Of a DNA stretch of 64,000 nt, positions 49,298 to 57,935 are shown one piece after another. Origin of the DNA: Nitrospira sp. MA-1 (GTDB lineage Bacteria; Nitrospirota; Nitrospiria; Nitrospirales; UBA8639); assembly GCA_032139905.1 (NCBI GenBank), contig JAQJDB010000007.1:1612001-1676000 (forward strand), written 5' to 3'. Under the pieces are notes generated by a model, which had not been told where the DNA came from, made no database searches, and was given only the letters and a program-made list of their open reading frames with translations. The translations under genes were made by a program, and so were the position numbers. How positions within the stretch are numbered: position 1 is the first letter of the stretch; the number at the start of each line of letters is the position of its first letter.

Positions 49298-50146
49298 ATG
49301 GCTCAGCCAACTCAAGTCGACATTGGCCCGTTCTCCGTTGGCGGAAGTTCCCCCCATTTTTTAATTGCAGGGCCTTGCGTGATCGAAAGCGAGAAGTTGG
49401 TCATCGAGACAGCTGCAGCGATTGCGGAAATCGCCAAAGATCTTGGTATCCCATACATATTTAAGGCGTCCTATGATAAGGCTAATCGCACATCGGTTTC
49501 CTCATTCAGGGGGTTAGGCATTACAGAAGGATTGAAAATTCTCAAGAAAATCAATTGTGAATTAGGGATACCCATCCTCACGGATATTCACGAAGTCCAC
49601 GACGTTTCTCAGGTTGCGGAAGTCGTGGACGTGTTGCAAATTCCGGCATTTTTATGTCGACAGACAGATTTACTCTCTGCTGCGGCAAAATCAGGCCGGG
49701 TGGTCAATGTAAAAAAAGGGCAATTCCTTTCTCCATGGGATATGGCTAATGTTGTCCATAAACTTGAAGACGCCGGGACCAGAAAAATTTTCCTAACGGA
49801 GCGAGGGGCCAGCTTCGGCTATCAAAATCTTGTCGTCGATATGCGCTCATTACCCGTCATGAGAAATATGGGATATCCGGTGGTATTTGATGCAACTCAC
49901 AGCGTGCAGTTGCCTGGTGGCGGAGGAACGGTCTCTTCAGGACAACGGGAATTTGTGGCGCCGTTAGCCAGAGCGGCAGCCGCTGCTGGATGTGACGGAT
50001 TCTTTATGGAAGTTCATCCTCGTCCTGAGGAAGCCCTATCGGATGGGCCAAATATGATACGGTTAAGTGAATTGCGCGGATTATTGGAACAAATTCAAGC
50101 GATTTGGCAGGTAACAGGAAAGGGAGAAATCTCGCCTGTTACTTGA
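49298..50146 (+). CDS. kdsA: Kdo-8-phosphate synthase (metal-dependent type)
   Basis: KdsA condenses phosphoenolpyruvate with arabinose 5-phosphate to Kdo-8-phosphate. The start at 49298 is preferred over 49292 because an AGGA lies at workable spacing only for it; 282 residues result. It has [13 protein letters not shown] near residue 22, [48 protein letters not shown] and [18 protein letters not shown] Cys in AGPC stands where metal-free enzymes such as E. coli KdsA have Asn, so it is probably the metal-dependent class. Confidence 0.95.
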   Translation: MAQPTQVDIGPFSVGGSSPHFLIAGPCVIESEKLVIETAAAIAEIAKDLGIPYIFKASYDKANRTSVSSFRGLGITEGLKILKKINCELGIPILTDIHEVHDVSQVAEVVDVLQIPAFLCRQTDLLSAAAKSGRVVNVKKGQFLSPWDMANVVHKLEDAGTRKIFLTERGASFGYQNLVVDMRSLPVMRNMGYPVVFDATHSVQLPGGGGTVSSGQREFVAPLARAAAAAGCDGFFMEVHPRPEEALSDGPNMIRLSELRGLLEQIQAIWQVTGKGEISPVT

Positions 50147-50174
50147 TATTTCAGCAATAAATATCAGAGTTGCC

Positions 50175-50795
50175 ATGAATCAATCGGAAGCAGTAGTAAA
50201 AGAAAAATCTGAACGAAATAATGTAATTATGGGAGAAGCCTATCTCAATCTTCCTAATTCTCTTACTCTTTTGCGGATTTTATTAATTCCTGTTTTCGTT
50301 TGGTTTTTTTCTGAATCCAGCCCTGAACGAGCCTTGGCAGCCGGACTGGTGTTTGCGTGTGCCGCTTTCACAGATTTTCTTGACGGGTATTTGGCTCGAA
50401 AAAGCGGGCAAATTACCAATTTAGGGAAATTGCTGGATCCAGTTGCCGATAAACTTCTGGTGGCTTCAGGACTTATTCTTCTTGTTCAATTTCAGCGAGT
50501 AGCTGTGTGGTTGGCCATCGTTATGATTGCGCGTGAAATGATTGTGACGGGAGCCAGGGTGGTCGCAGCAAAAGAAGGCTTTGTGGTTCCAGCCGACTCT
50601 CTGGGGAAATTCAAAGTGATCGGGCAAATAGGAGGAATTCTTTGCCTTATTCTTCAGGGAGTCTGGGTTCAAAGCGAGGGTCTACTGGCTACGATTGGGA
50701 CCGGACTGCTGTATATTGCCTTGTTTTTCTCCCTTTTTTCCGGCTGGCGATATCTCATGCAAATCTTTAAGAAAATCAGTCCGCAATATTGGTAG
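50175..50795 (+). CDS. pgsA: CDP-diacylglycerol-glycerol-3-phosphate 3-phosphatidyltransferase
   Basis: PgsA makes phosphatidylglycerol phosphate for phospholipids. The 206-residue membrane protein has NLPNSLTLLRILLIPVFVWFF at the start and the CDP-alcohol phosphotransferase motif DFLDGYLARKSGQITNLGKLLDPVADK with its spaced Asp residues. About four membrane helices follow. An N-terminal extension of roughly 20 residues may be untranslated; ATG 50229 would give the usual length. Neither start has a strong ribosome site. Confidence 0.93.
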   Translation: MNQSEAVVKEKSERNNVIMGEAYLNLPNSLTLLRILLIPVFVWFFSESSPERALAAGLVFACAAFTDFLDGYLARKSGQITNLGKLLDPVADKLLVASGLILLVQFQRVAVWLAIVMIAREMIVTGARVVAAKEGFVVPADSLGKFKVIGQIGGILCLILQGVWVQSEGLLATIGTGLLYIALFFSLFSGWRYLMQIFKKISPQYW

Positions 50796-50818
50796 GAGTG
50801 CTCAGAAGTCGATAGGAG

Positions 50819-51415
50819 ATGGAATTCTATTTATTAGGAGTGGTTGGCGCCTATCTCTTAGGATCTATCCCATTTGGCCTCGTCGCCTCTCGTATTTTCG
50901 GAAAGGAAGATCCTCGCACTCGGGGGAGCCATAATATCGGATTCACCAATACCCTGCGGGTATCAGGGAAAAAAATAGGCATACTTACCCTAATTGGTGA
51001 CTTAGGGAAAGGAACGGTCGCGACGGTTGTCGCAGGCTCAATGGGATTTCCTTGGCTATGGATTCTTTTCATAGGCTTTTCAGTCATTCTTGGTCATGTT
51101 TTTTCAATTTTTCTACGATTTAAAGGTGGAAAAGGAGTAGCCACAGCCTTAGGGGCCATTATAGGGATTCATCCGTTGATTGGATGGCTTCTTGTTGGTA
51201 TTTGGTTGGGAGTGGTATGGGGCTTCAGATATTCATCAGGTGGAGCCCTGATAGCATTTGGTGCGTTCCCATTTTTGGTCTTTCTCCTGACTTCTGACTT
51301 CTATTTTTGCATTTTTTCTTTGGGAGTCATGGCAATCATATTCATCAGTCACAAAGAAAACATACACCGTCTTAGGCAGGGAACCGAAAGTAAAATTAAT
51401 CTAACTTCTATTTAA
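50819..51415 (+). CDS. plsY: Glycerol-3-phosphate acyltransferase PlsY
   Basis: PlsY transfers the acyl group from acyl phosphate to glycerol-3-phosphate, the first step of phospholipid synthesis. The 198-residue membrane protein has AYLLGSIPFGLVASRIFG, DPRTRGSHNIGFTNTLRVSG with the conserved Ser/Gly/Asn motif, and LGHVFSIFLRFKGGKGVATALG. Several hydrophobic helices follow. It forms a lipid pair with pgsA, 23 bases upstream. Confidence 0.95.
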   Translation: MEFYLLGVVGAYLLGSIPFGLVASRIFGKEDPRTRGSHNIGFTNTLRVSGKKIGILTLIGDLGKGTVATVVAGSMGFPWLWILFIGFSVILGHVFSIFLRFKGGKGVATALGAIIGIHPLIGWLLVGIWLGVVWGFRYSSGGALIAFGAFPFLVFLLTSDFYFCIFSLGVMAIIFISHKENIHRLRQGTESKINLTSI

Positions 51416-51457
51416 CATAATATTTATTATCCGACGTTACGAAATATAAGGTTTAGG

Positions 51458-52831
51458 ATGAAATTAGGTCACTTTTCACTCGTATTTTCATTATCTTGCC
51501 ATCTTTTGTTTATTGCTCCGTCACCCGCAATTAGCCAGACAGCCAAAGAACTTCGGGGGCTAGAACTTCTTGGAGATATCGAACAGGCCATCACCAGCCT
51601 GGCCGAACGGGTGACTCCTACGGTGGTCAATATTACACCAATCCATGAGATAGCTCAGGGACAAGGGTTTCAGCGACGTGCGCCATTCTCTAAAGGCAGT
51701 GGATCAGGAGTCATCGTGCGGGAAGATGGAATCATCGTGACCAATAATCATGTTGTTGGGGAAGACGCCACGGAGGCAGATGTCCGGCTATCCGATATGT
51801 CCAACATGATTGCTCAGGTCATCGGACGCGACAAGGAAACAGACATAGCGGTTCTCAAAATTCAAGCTGACCGAAAATTTCCTGCAGCCCATTTTGGAGA
51901 TTCCAATGCCTTAAAGGTTGGGCAATGGGTGTTGGCTGTGGGAAATCCGATGGGGTTAGATCGCACAGTGACCCTAGGGGTTGTGAGTGGGATTGGAAGG
52001 GAACGCCTCAATTTATCCCGGTATGAAAATTTCATTCAAACGGATGCGGCGATTAATCCTGGCAATTCAGGAGGACCGCTCTTTAACCTACGAGGTGAAG
52101 TGATCGGGATTAATACCGCCATAATCCATATGGCACAAGGAATCGGATTTTCCATACCCGCCGACATGGTTTCACGTGTGGTCGATCAATTAGTGTCCCA
52201 GGGGCGAGTGGTCCGCGGTTGGCTTGGTGTCGGGATTCAATCTCTCACCAAAGAACTTGCGGAACAATTTGGGATTAAGGAAGGCCATGGGGTTCTCGTC
52301 AACGAAGTCTATGAACACGATCCCGCCCATGTGGCCGGAATTAAACCAGGGGATATCATCGTGTCCGTAGACGACAGCCCGGTTGATTCGCCCAACCAAC
52401 TGTCTAGACTTGTGGCGCGAGTCGGACCTGGTGAGAACGCCAAAATTCTTGTGTTACGGGACGGCAAGGAAATGACCTACCTCGTACCGATGGCCGAAAG
52501 GCAGGAAAAATCCATGTTGGCCTCACTCCCCTTACAAAAATCAGAAGTCACCTTAGGACTAGATGTCCAGGGGCTTACCGCTGCACTTGCCGAGCAATTT
52601 GAACTACAAGAAACTGTGGGTGTGCTCGTGACCAAAGTTGAACCGGGTGGCCTCGCCAACTCTGAGGGAGTTCAAGAAGGAGATTTAATCAACGAGGTTA
52701 ATCGGCAAACGGTTCGAACCGTCACGCAATTTTCTGAAGCGGTGGCCAAAGTAAAGCCGGGTCAAACGGTTTTACTTCGAATTATCCGAAAGACAAGGGC
52801 ATTTTTCATTGTAATCAAAACGCTGCAATAG
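51458..52831 (+). CDS. degQ: Periplasmic serine protease of the DegP/DegQ (HtrA) family
   Basis: The 457-residue protein has a signal peptide (LVFSLSCHLLFIAPSPAIS), then a trypsin-like domain with the His in VTNNHVVGED, the Asp in KETDIAVLKIQ and the Ser in DAAINPGNSGGPLFN, so the catalytic triad is complete. Two PDZ domains follow (from about residues 255 and 370), each with the carboxylate-binding and Gly-rich pattern. It degrades or refolds misfolded periplasmic proteins. Size and two PDZ domains fit DegP or DegQ; which one is not decided. Confidence 0.95.
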   Translation: MKLGHFSLVFSLSCHLLFIAPSPAISQTAKELRGLELLGDIEQAITSLAERVTPTVVNITPIHEIAQGQGFQRRAPFSKGSGSGVIVREDGIIVTNNHVVGEDATEADVRLSDMSNMIAQVIGRDKETDIAVLKIQADRKFPAAHFGDSNALKVGQWVLAVGNPMGLDRTVTLGVVSGIGRERLNLSRYENFIQTDAAINPGNSGGPLFNLRGEVIGINTAIIHMAQGIGFSIPADMVSRVVDQLVSQGRVVRGWLGVGIQSLTKELAEQFGIKEGHGVLVNEVYEHDPAHVAGIKPGDIIVSVDDSPVDSPNQLSRLVARVGPGENAKILVLRDGKEMTYLVPMAERQEKSMLASLPLQKSEVTLGLDVQGLTAALAEQFELQETVGVLVTKVEPGGLANSEGVQEGDLINEVNRQTVRTVTQFSEAVAKVKPGQTVLLRIIRKTRAFFIVIKTLQ

Positions 52832-52858
52832 CGTTTCTCTCTGTTTATCATCAAGCAA

Positions 52859-54961
52859 TTAGTGTGAGGAAACGGCTTCTTTTTCTTTTTTATGTTCTTC
52901 CACTATTCGATTTAGGCAATCCTTCGGAACTTCCTCGTAACCCGAAAATTCCATCACATAAATGCCCTTTCCGGCAGTCATCGACGTTAAGGATGGAGCA
53001 TATTTCAGCATTTCCGCTAGAGGCACAAAGGCCTTCACGATTTGTTTATGTCCTTTCGTCGCCATTCCCTGTATGCGTCCCCGCCGTGAGTTAAGATCTC
53101 CAATCACGGTTCCCATCAAATCATCTGGAACTAGGACTTCTACCGACATGATTGGTTCAAGAAGGGTGCTTTGAGCAGAATCCAGGGCATGCTTGAGGGC
53201 CATTGATCCTGCCACTTTAAAGGCCATCTCGGAAGAATCGACGGGATGATGAGATCCGTCATAGACAGCCACACGGATATCCACGATGGGAAACCCGGCA
53301 ACAATACCATGCTGCAGTGCTTCGATCACGCCCTTTTCCACTGCAGGGATAAAATTTCGTGGAATGACACCACCAACAATGTTGTTGTGAAATTCAAATC
53401 CGGTCCCACGCGGAAGAGGTTCAATTTGTAGCCAACAATCTCCATATTGTCCATGCCCACCGGTTTGCTTTTTATATTTCCCTTGCGCCTGAGCCATCCG
53501 ATGGATCGTCTCCTTATAGGGAACTTTCGGCATATGCAAATCCACTTCCACTCCATACTTGCGCCTCAGCTTATCTAAAGTGGCCTCAAGGTGACCCTGC
53601 CCTACCCCACTCAACAACATTTCTTTTGTCTCTTCATTCCTTAGAAACTCAAGTGACGGATCTTCTTCGACTAACTTATGAAGACCTAAACTGACCTTGT
53701 CAATTTCATTCTTGCTTTTCACTTCTAAGGCATAAGACATGACCGGGCGTGATATTTTCAGGCATGGGAATATGATGGAATGTCGTTCATCACAAATGGT
53801 GTCACCGGTTTGAGTGTCCTTTAATTTACCGATTGCCACAATATCTCCCGCAGAAACTTGATGAACCTGGTGATGTTTCTTGCCAATGGAAAAGAAGAGA
53901 TGCCCACCCTTCTCCCTGGTCTGCCGGGAGGCATTATAAAACCCTGAATCTGCCTGTAAGGTTCCGGACAGCACTCGCACAAATGAAAGACGGCCCATAA
54001 AAGGATCGATAGTGGTTTTGAAAACGAAGGCTGAAAACGGATCATTTGGATCAGATTTTCGTTGACCTTCATCATGTGTCTGGGGTTGCTGCCCGACGTG
54101 TGGATGGAGACTGGAACGGTCGGAAGGGGATGGGAGAAACCGTTGTACTGCAGCCAGCAAGGATGTTGTTCCAATATTGTGAATAGCCGATCCGCACAAC
54201 ACCGGAACAAGCTTCCGTTCCAATGTGCCGATCGTCAGACCATCACGCAAATCTTCGTCTGAGATTTCACCCTGGGAGAGATATTTCTCCACCAATTGAT
54301 CATTCGTTTCTGCCACCTGTTCCATGGCACGGCGCCGGAATTCATTCGCAATGGGTTGATGTTCTGCAACAATCTCGGTTTGCTGGATTTTTGTCGTGCC
54401 GGAAAGCGGAGTGATGACATTCCTCGAAATGAGATCAATCACCCCGGTCGGCATGGCCCCCTCTCCAACCGGGATCGTGATTGGGACTCCGGTGAATCCC
54501 AATGTTTTCTCACACTCCGCCAAAATCGAGCGATAGTCCGCTCCCTCTTTATCCAGCTCATTAATAAACAGGAGACAGGGAGTTTCGTGTTCCTGAATGA
54601 GATCCCAGACTCGTTCGATTTCGGACCGAAGTCCGGTACTGGCTCCTACAACAAGCACCGCACCATCCACCGCCCTGAGGGCGGATTGAATCTCAAAGGC
54701 ATAATCGCTCATTCCCGGTGTATCAATAATATTGATTTTTGTCCCCTGCCACTCGAACTGACAGATAGCCGAACTGATGGAATGGTGTCTGTGGACTTCC
54801 TCGGGTTCAAAATCACCAATGGTGTTTCCCTGGGAAATGGTCCCCATGGCTGGGATGACTCCAGTGGAAAAGGCCAGTGCTTCACAGAGGGTGGTCTTTC
54901 CTACCCCAGGGTAGGAAGTAATGACCACGTTGCGGATGGATGGGGCGGATTCGTGTGGCAT
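52859..54961 (-). CDS. Elongation factor G-like GTPase (divergent paralogue)
   Basis: The 700-residue protein follows the EF-G plan: a GTP domain, domain II, and domains III to V (the latter with EFHNNIVGGVIPRNFIPAVEKGV and MATKGHKQIVKAFVPLAEM). The nucleotide motifs are altered. G1 is SYPGVGKT instead of the AHIDAGKT form. G3 is DTPGMSDY, without the His of EF-G (DTPGH). G4 is NELD in place of NKxD at residues 134-137. It is therefore not the main translocase but an EF-G-like paralogue (EF-G2 type) with probably changed GTP binding. The role could be ribosome-associated stress work. It is convergent with degQ. Confidence 0.9.
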   Translation of the reverse strand: MPHESAPSIRNVVITSYPGVGKTTLCEALAFSTGVIPAMGTISQGNTIGDFEPEEVHRHHSISSAICQFEWQGTKINIIDTPGMSDYAFEIQSALRAVDGAVLVVGASTGLRSEIERVWDLIQEHETPCLLFINELDKEGADYRSILAECEKTLGFTGVPITIPVGEGAMPTGVIDLISRNVITPLSGTTKIQQTEIVAEHQPIANEFRRRAMEQVAETNDQLVEKYLSQGEISDEDLRDGLTIGTLERKLVPVLCGSAIHNIGTTSLLAAVQRFLPSPSDRSSLHPHVGQQPQTHDEGQRKSDPNDPFSAFVFKTTIDPFMGRLSFVRVLSGTLQADSGFYNASRQTREKGGHLFFSIGKKHHQVHQVSAGDIVAIGKLKDTQTGDTICDERHSIIFPCLKISRPVMSYALEVKSKNEIDKVSLGLHKLVEEDPSLEFLRNEETKEMLLSGVGQGHLEATLDKLRRKYGVEVDLHMPKVPYKETIHRMAQAQGKYKKQTGGHGQYGDCWLQIEPLPRGTGFEFHNNIVGGVIPRNFIPAVEKGVIEALQHGIVAGFPIVDIRVAVYDGSHHPVDSSEMAFKVAGSMALKHALDSAQSTLLEPIMSVEVLVPDDLMGTVIGDLNSRRGRIQGMATKGHKQIVKAFVPLAEMLKYAPSLTSMTAGKGIYVMEFSGYEEVPKDCLNRIVEEHKKEKEAVSSH

Positions 54962-55199
54962 GCGAACCTCCTCTCAATTTTCTTGAATTCTAGGTAGGAG
55001 AGGAAAGAGTGTCAATGGAAAAAGCGAAGTGGGCTGTCAGGAGATCAACGCTCTTTTTATTTTATCGTCAGTGGATCGACAGATAAAAGCCAAGAAAATA
55101 TGCGCCGTGGCTCTAAAAAAAACCATTCAGGCAAAATTTTCCTAGTAAAGTCCAAGGTTTTCTCGTAAAAATGGTTCTTCGTCTTTTGTCAGAAAATTC

Positions 55200-55215
55200 T
55201 GGCATTCAGGTTGCT
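55200..55215 (+). promoter_or_regulatory. Sigma-54 type -24/-12 promoter
   Basis: TGGCAT (55200-55205), five bases (TCAGG) and TTGCT (55211-55215) match TGGCAC-N5-TTGCW at every position except one. It lies about 205 bases upstream of the fusion gene, on its strand. Confidence 0.65.
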
Positions 55216-55241
55216 CTAGTGTCATATCTAAGAGAGTTGAA

Positions 55242-55280
55242 TTGATACCAACTCCATGGTGGACCATCCACCCGTATCAA
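55242..55280 (+). other. Two-level stem-loop in the 5' leader of the fusion gene
   Basis: TTGATAC (55242-55248) pairs with GTATCAA (55274-55280), enclosing GGTGGA (55258-55263) with TCCACC (55267-55272). Further small hairpins follow, for example GGATC / GATCC near 55348. Confidence 0.45.
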
Positions 55281-55420
55281 TGACCGAAACGATGTAAGTC
55301 GTTCCATCTCTCACCCCTCTTCTATCACAGGCTGATGCCGACGTGAGGATCTTTTGAGATCCAAGGAAAGCTTTGCGTCAAAATCTAGGTATTAACACTT
55401 AAATTCAAGGGAGGGATCGC

Positions 55421-57691
55421 ATGAGCACATTGACACCAGAGTTGGCGGGTATGACTTCAAAGAATCCATTTGCTGGGTTACAGCAGCTCAATGTGGAAGT
55501 ATTTCCTGCTGACTTTTCTGATGTTCGTGGACATTCACCACTTCCCTTCTCTTTGCGGTGCCTAGGAGGGACTTGGGAGGGGTACCTGATTCAATGGGAC
55601 GAGCACAATGTACGATTGCATTTGACTGGATTTCCTCCAATTGAGCTATCGCAGATCATTGAGTGGGAATATCGTATTTCGGATCAGGACCATTCCCTGA
55701 ACACAATCCAGGGAATGATCAAAGATATCCATGTGGAAACGGGTCATACCGCCTGGGAAGGAACAACAAACATTTTTTTACATTGTTCAACTTCGACGGG
55801 TATTAGATTCCTTCCAAATCAAGGAGAGGGACTCGTGGCGTATGGGCACGTTAAGCCAGAAGGCTCGGATTCAGTTTTTGGTTTTGATCCTCGTGAGCAG
55901 GAGAAAGAGTTCAAGGCCGAGTCCATTCATCCCCCAAAAAAGGGCGTGCGCAGTAATCGTCTCACCATTGAAAAAAGCAATGGGCAGAGGATTCGTGCCT
56001 TTCATGACCGACCAATTGAAGAAAATCCAACAGAAGGACCTGTGGTCGTTATTGCCCCTGGATACGGGGAAACGAAGCGGGATTATCTGACCTTGGCATA
56101 TTACTTTGCCAGCAATGGATTTCATGTCGTACGCTATGACCATACCAATCATATCGGCGAAAGTGATGGGCTGCACCATCAAATATGTCTTTCATCAATG
56201 AAGGATGATTTTCAAACCGTGACCCGTTACGTCAGGACAAATTGGCCGGCCTCAGCAATAATCGGTGTGGCCTCAAGTTTAGCGTCACGAGTCGCCCTCA
56301 AAGCCGAGGTTGAATGTCCATCAGTATCCCTCTTGATCATGCTCATGGGCATTGTCAATGTCGAACGCTCCGCTGCCACGGTTCATCAGGAAGATCTCTT
56401 CGCCGGCTATGGTAAGGGACAGTGCCCTGAGTCAGCGAATTTTTTGGGTTTTAATGTGGGAAATCATTTTTTGGGGGATGCTATTGCGAACCAATTTGTC
56501 ACGCTTGAACACACCCTGACTGATGCGGCATCGGTAACCTCTCCCGTCATACTGGTTTCGGCCGAAAAAGATGCCTGGGTGGCCTCCGATGATCTACAGG
56601 CGTTTCGAAACGCATTGGGTCGACGTCTTGAAGAATGGATTGTGGTGCCTAATGCATTGCATCGTCTACAAGAAAACCCCAAAATAGCACGTGAAACTTA
56701 TCGACAACTCATCGCACAGTGCCAAAACCATATCGCACAGACCCCTTCTTCGGCGACGATCCACAATCCCAATCGACTAGACTTGGGACGTCAAAATCGA
56801 CGAGAAAAAATTGCGCAACAACAACAGGCAGAGACCGACGTCGGGGCAGGCTTTTGGCAGGATTACTTGGGCCATTTTCAGTCGGTTGCCAAATGCCGGG
56901 ATTATGTGAAACTCCTCGACCATGCGTTTCATACCTTGGGCCCCATTACTCCTGGCCAAAGAATTCTGGATGCCGGGTGTGGAAATGGCAATGCGGGGTT
57001 GTATTTTGTGAATGGGCTAGTCTCCACCATTTCTCCTGGAATCTCGTGCCTGGAGGAGTCCATTCAGTATGTGGGAATTGATGTCGTTCCTGACGCATTG
57101 AAGCGCGCCCATGAAGCGATGGTCGCAGCCACCACCGAATGGCAACATACCAAGATCTCTTCAACACCTTCTGTCACAAAATCATGGGCACAAGTCGATT
57201 TAGGTCAGCCGCTCCCCTTTCCCGACAACCAATTTGACCGAATTGTCTCTAATTTAGTGATTGGATATGTTCAGGATCCAGGTGCGGCTTTGCGGGAACT
57301 ATATCGAATCCTGGCTCCAGGCGGACGAATGGTCATATCCAATTTAAAACCGAATGGGGATTTTTCCGGGATTTACCAGAGCCTGGTCAGCAATGCGGCC
57401 CTCCCACAGCAAAGGGAGGAAGCACGGGATCTCTTGAATAATTACGGAAAAATCAGACAGGCCGAAAAGGAAGGGCAATTTTGTTTTTTTGATCGAACAC
57501 AATGGGAATGGATCATCAATACTTTGGGCGGTGCAAATGCGGGGATTTTTTCAACGTTTGCAGGACAAGCCTATCTCATCGTATTAGAGAAACCAGTCGT
57601 CTGCGCCCAAGCGCAAAGACCAATGATCCTGAATAAAAAACAATCACCAAGACTAACACCCCTGCCGGGAGCCTTGAAACAAGTGGCATAA
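55421..57691 (+). CDS. Fusion of LuxD-like hydrolase/acyltransferase and SAM methyltransferase
   Basis: The 756-residue protein has three parts. Residues 1-170 form a strand-rich domain of unknown family (PilZ-like, weak). Residues 180-430 resemble LuxD (myristoyl-ACP thioesterase/acyltransferase): VVVIAPGYGETKRDY, GVASSLASR with a probable nucleophile at Ser286, the acid in SAEKDAW at Asp384 and the His in NALHRLQ at His414. Residues 475-700 form a class I methyltransferase with RILDAGCGNGNAG near 515 and ELYRILAPGGRMVISNL. A ribosome site GGGAGGG precedes ATG 55421. A sigma-54 promoter and a structured leader lie upstream, and a membrane histidine kinase follows. The product is unknown; a modified fatty acid or lipid is an inference. 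Confidence 0.88.
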   Translation: MSTLTPELAGMTSKNPFAGLQQLNVEVFPADFSDVRGHSPLPFSLRCLGGTWEGYLIQWDEHNVRLHLTGFPPIELSQIIEWEYRISDQDHSLNTIQGMIKDIHVETGHTAWEGTTNIFLHCSTSTGIRFLPNQGEGLVAYGHVKPEGSDSVFGFDPREQEKEFKAESIHPPKKGVRSNRLTIEKSNGQRIRAFHDRPIEENPTEGPVVVIAPGYGETKRDYLTLAYYFASNGFHVVRYDHTNHIGESDGLHHQICLSSMKDDFQTVTRYVRTNWPASAIIGVASSLASRVALKAEVECPSVSLLIMLMGIVNVERSAATVHQEDLFAGYGKGQCPESANFLGFNVGNHFLGDAIANQFVTLEHTLTDAASVTSPVILVSAEKDAWVASDDLQAFRNALGRRLEEWIVVPNALHRLQENPKIARETYRQLIAQCQNHIAQTPSSATIHNPNRLDLGRQNRREKIAQQQQAETDVGAGFWQDYLGHFQSVAKCRDYVKLLDHAFHTLGPITPGQRILDAGCGNGNAGLYFVNGLVSTISPGISCLEESIQYVGIDVVPDALKRAHEAMVAATTEWQHTKISSTPSVTKSWAQVDLGQPLPFPDNQFDRIVSNLVIGYVQDPGAALRELYRILAPGGRMVISNLKPNGDFSGIYQSLVSNAALPQQREEARDLLNNYGKIRQAEKEGQFCFFDRTQWEWIINTLGGANAGIFSTFAGQAYLIVLEKPVVCAQAQRPMILNKKQSPRLTPLPGALKQVA

Positions 57692-57750
57692 GGCTTCCCC
57701 GTTCTGCAAATATATTTCAGGAGTACCACATCGCCGCAGGCGACGCATCA

Positions 57751-57900
57751 ATGACATTGATCACGCATGAAGGGGAAAGGACCGTGCCATTCACGGAGGC
57801 ACAAGAGGAGATGCCCTCCGGCATCAAATTGCCAACCCTTTTGACTTCTGGATGCGTTTATTGTCCAATAGCCTTTCTAAATGATGTACATAGCCAATGA
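57751..57900 (+). CDS. Small unassigned ORF, 49 residues
   Basis: The plus-strand frame from ATG 57751 gives MTLITHEGERTVPFTEAQEE and then a CVYC pair near the end. It lies between the fusion gene and the kinase gene. No good ribosome site is seen. It may be a gene or chance. Confidence 0.3.
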   Translation: MTLITHEGERTVPFTEAQEEMPSGIKLPTLLTSGCVYCPIAFLNDVHSQ

Positions 57901-57935
57901 TCTAGTTTAATCAACTATCTTTCATTGTTTTTGAC

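Larger units (their letters stand above)
54962..55420. other. 459-base regulatory gap with sigma-54 promoter and structured leader
   Basis: The left end carries the 5' region of the minus-strand EF-G-like gene. A dyad TTTTATC-GTC ... GAC-A-GATAAAA lies at 55060-55088. A sigma-54 promoter sits at 55200-55215, followed by several hairpins up to the fusion gene. No gene seen. Confidence 0.6.

Noticed and set aside
54296-54997. 233-residue plus-strand frame opposite the EF-G-like gene
   Set aside because: Long antisense frame, but the EF-G-like protein has domain motifs throughout and this one has none.
57692-57935. Sigma-54-like CGGCAT ... TTGCC upstream of the kinase gene
   Set aside because: Spacing is four bases rather than five and the -24 box is off consensus.
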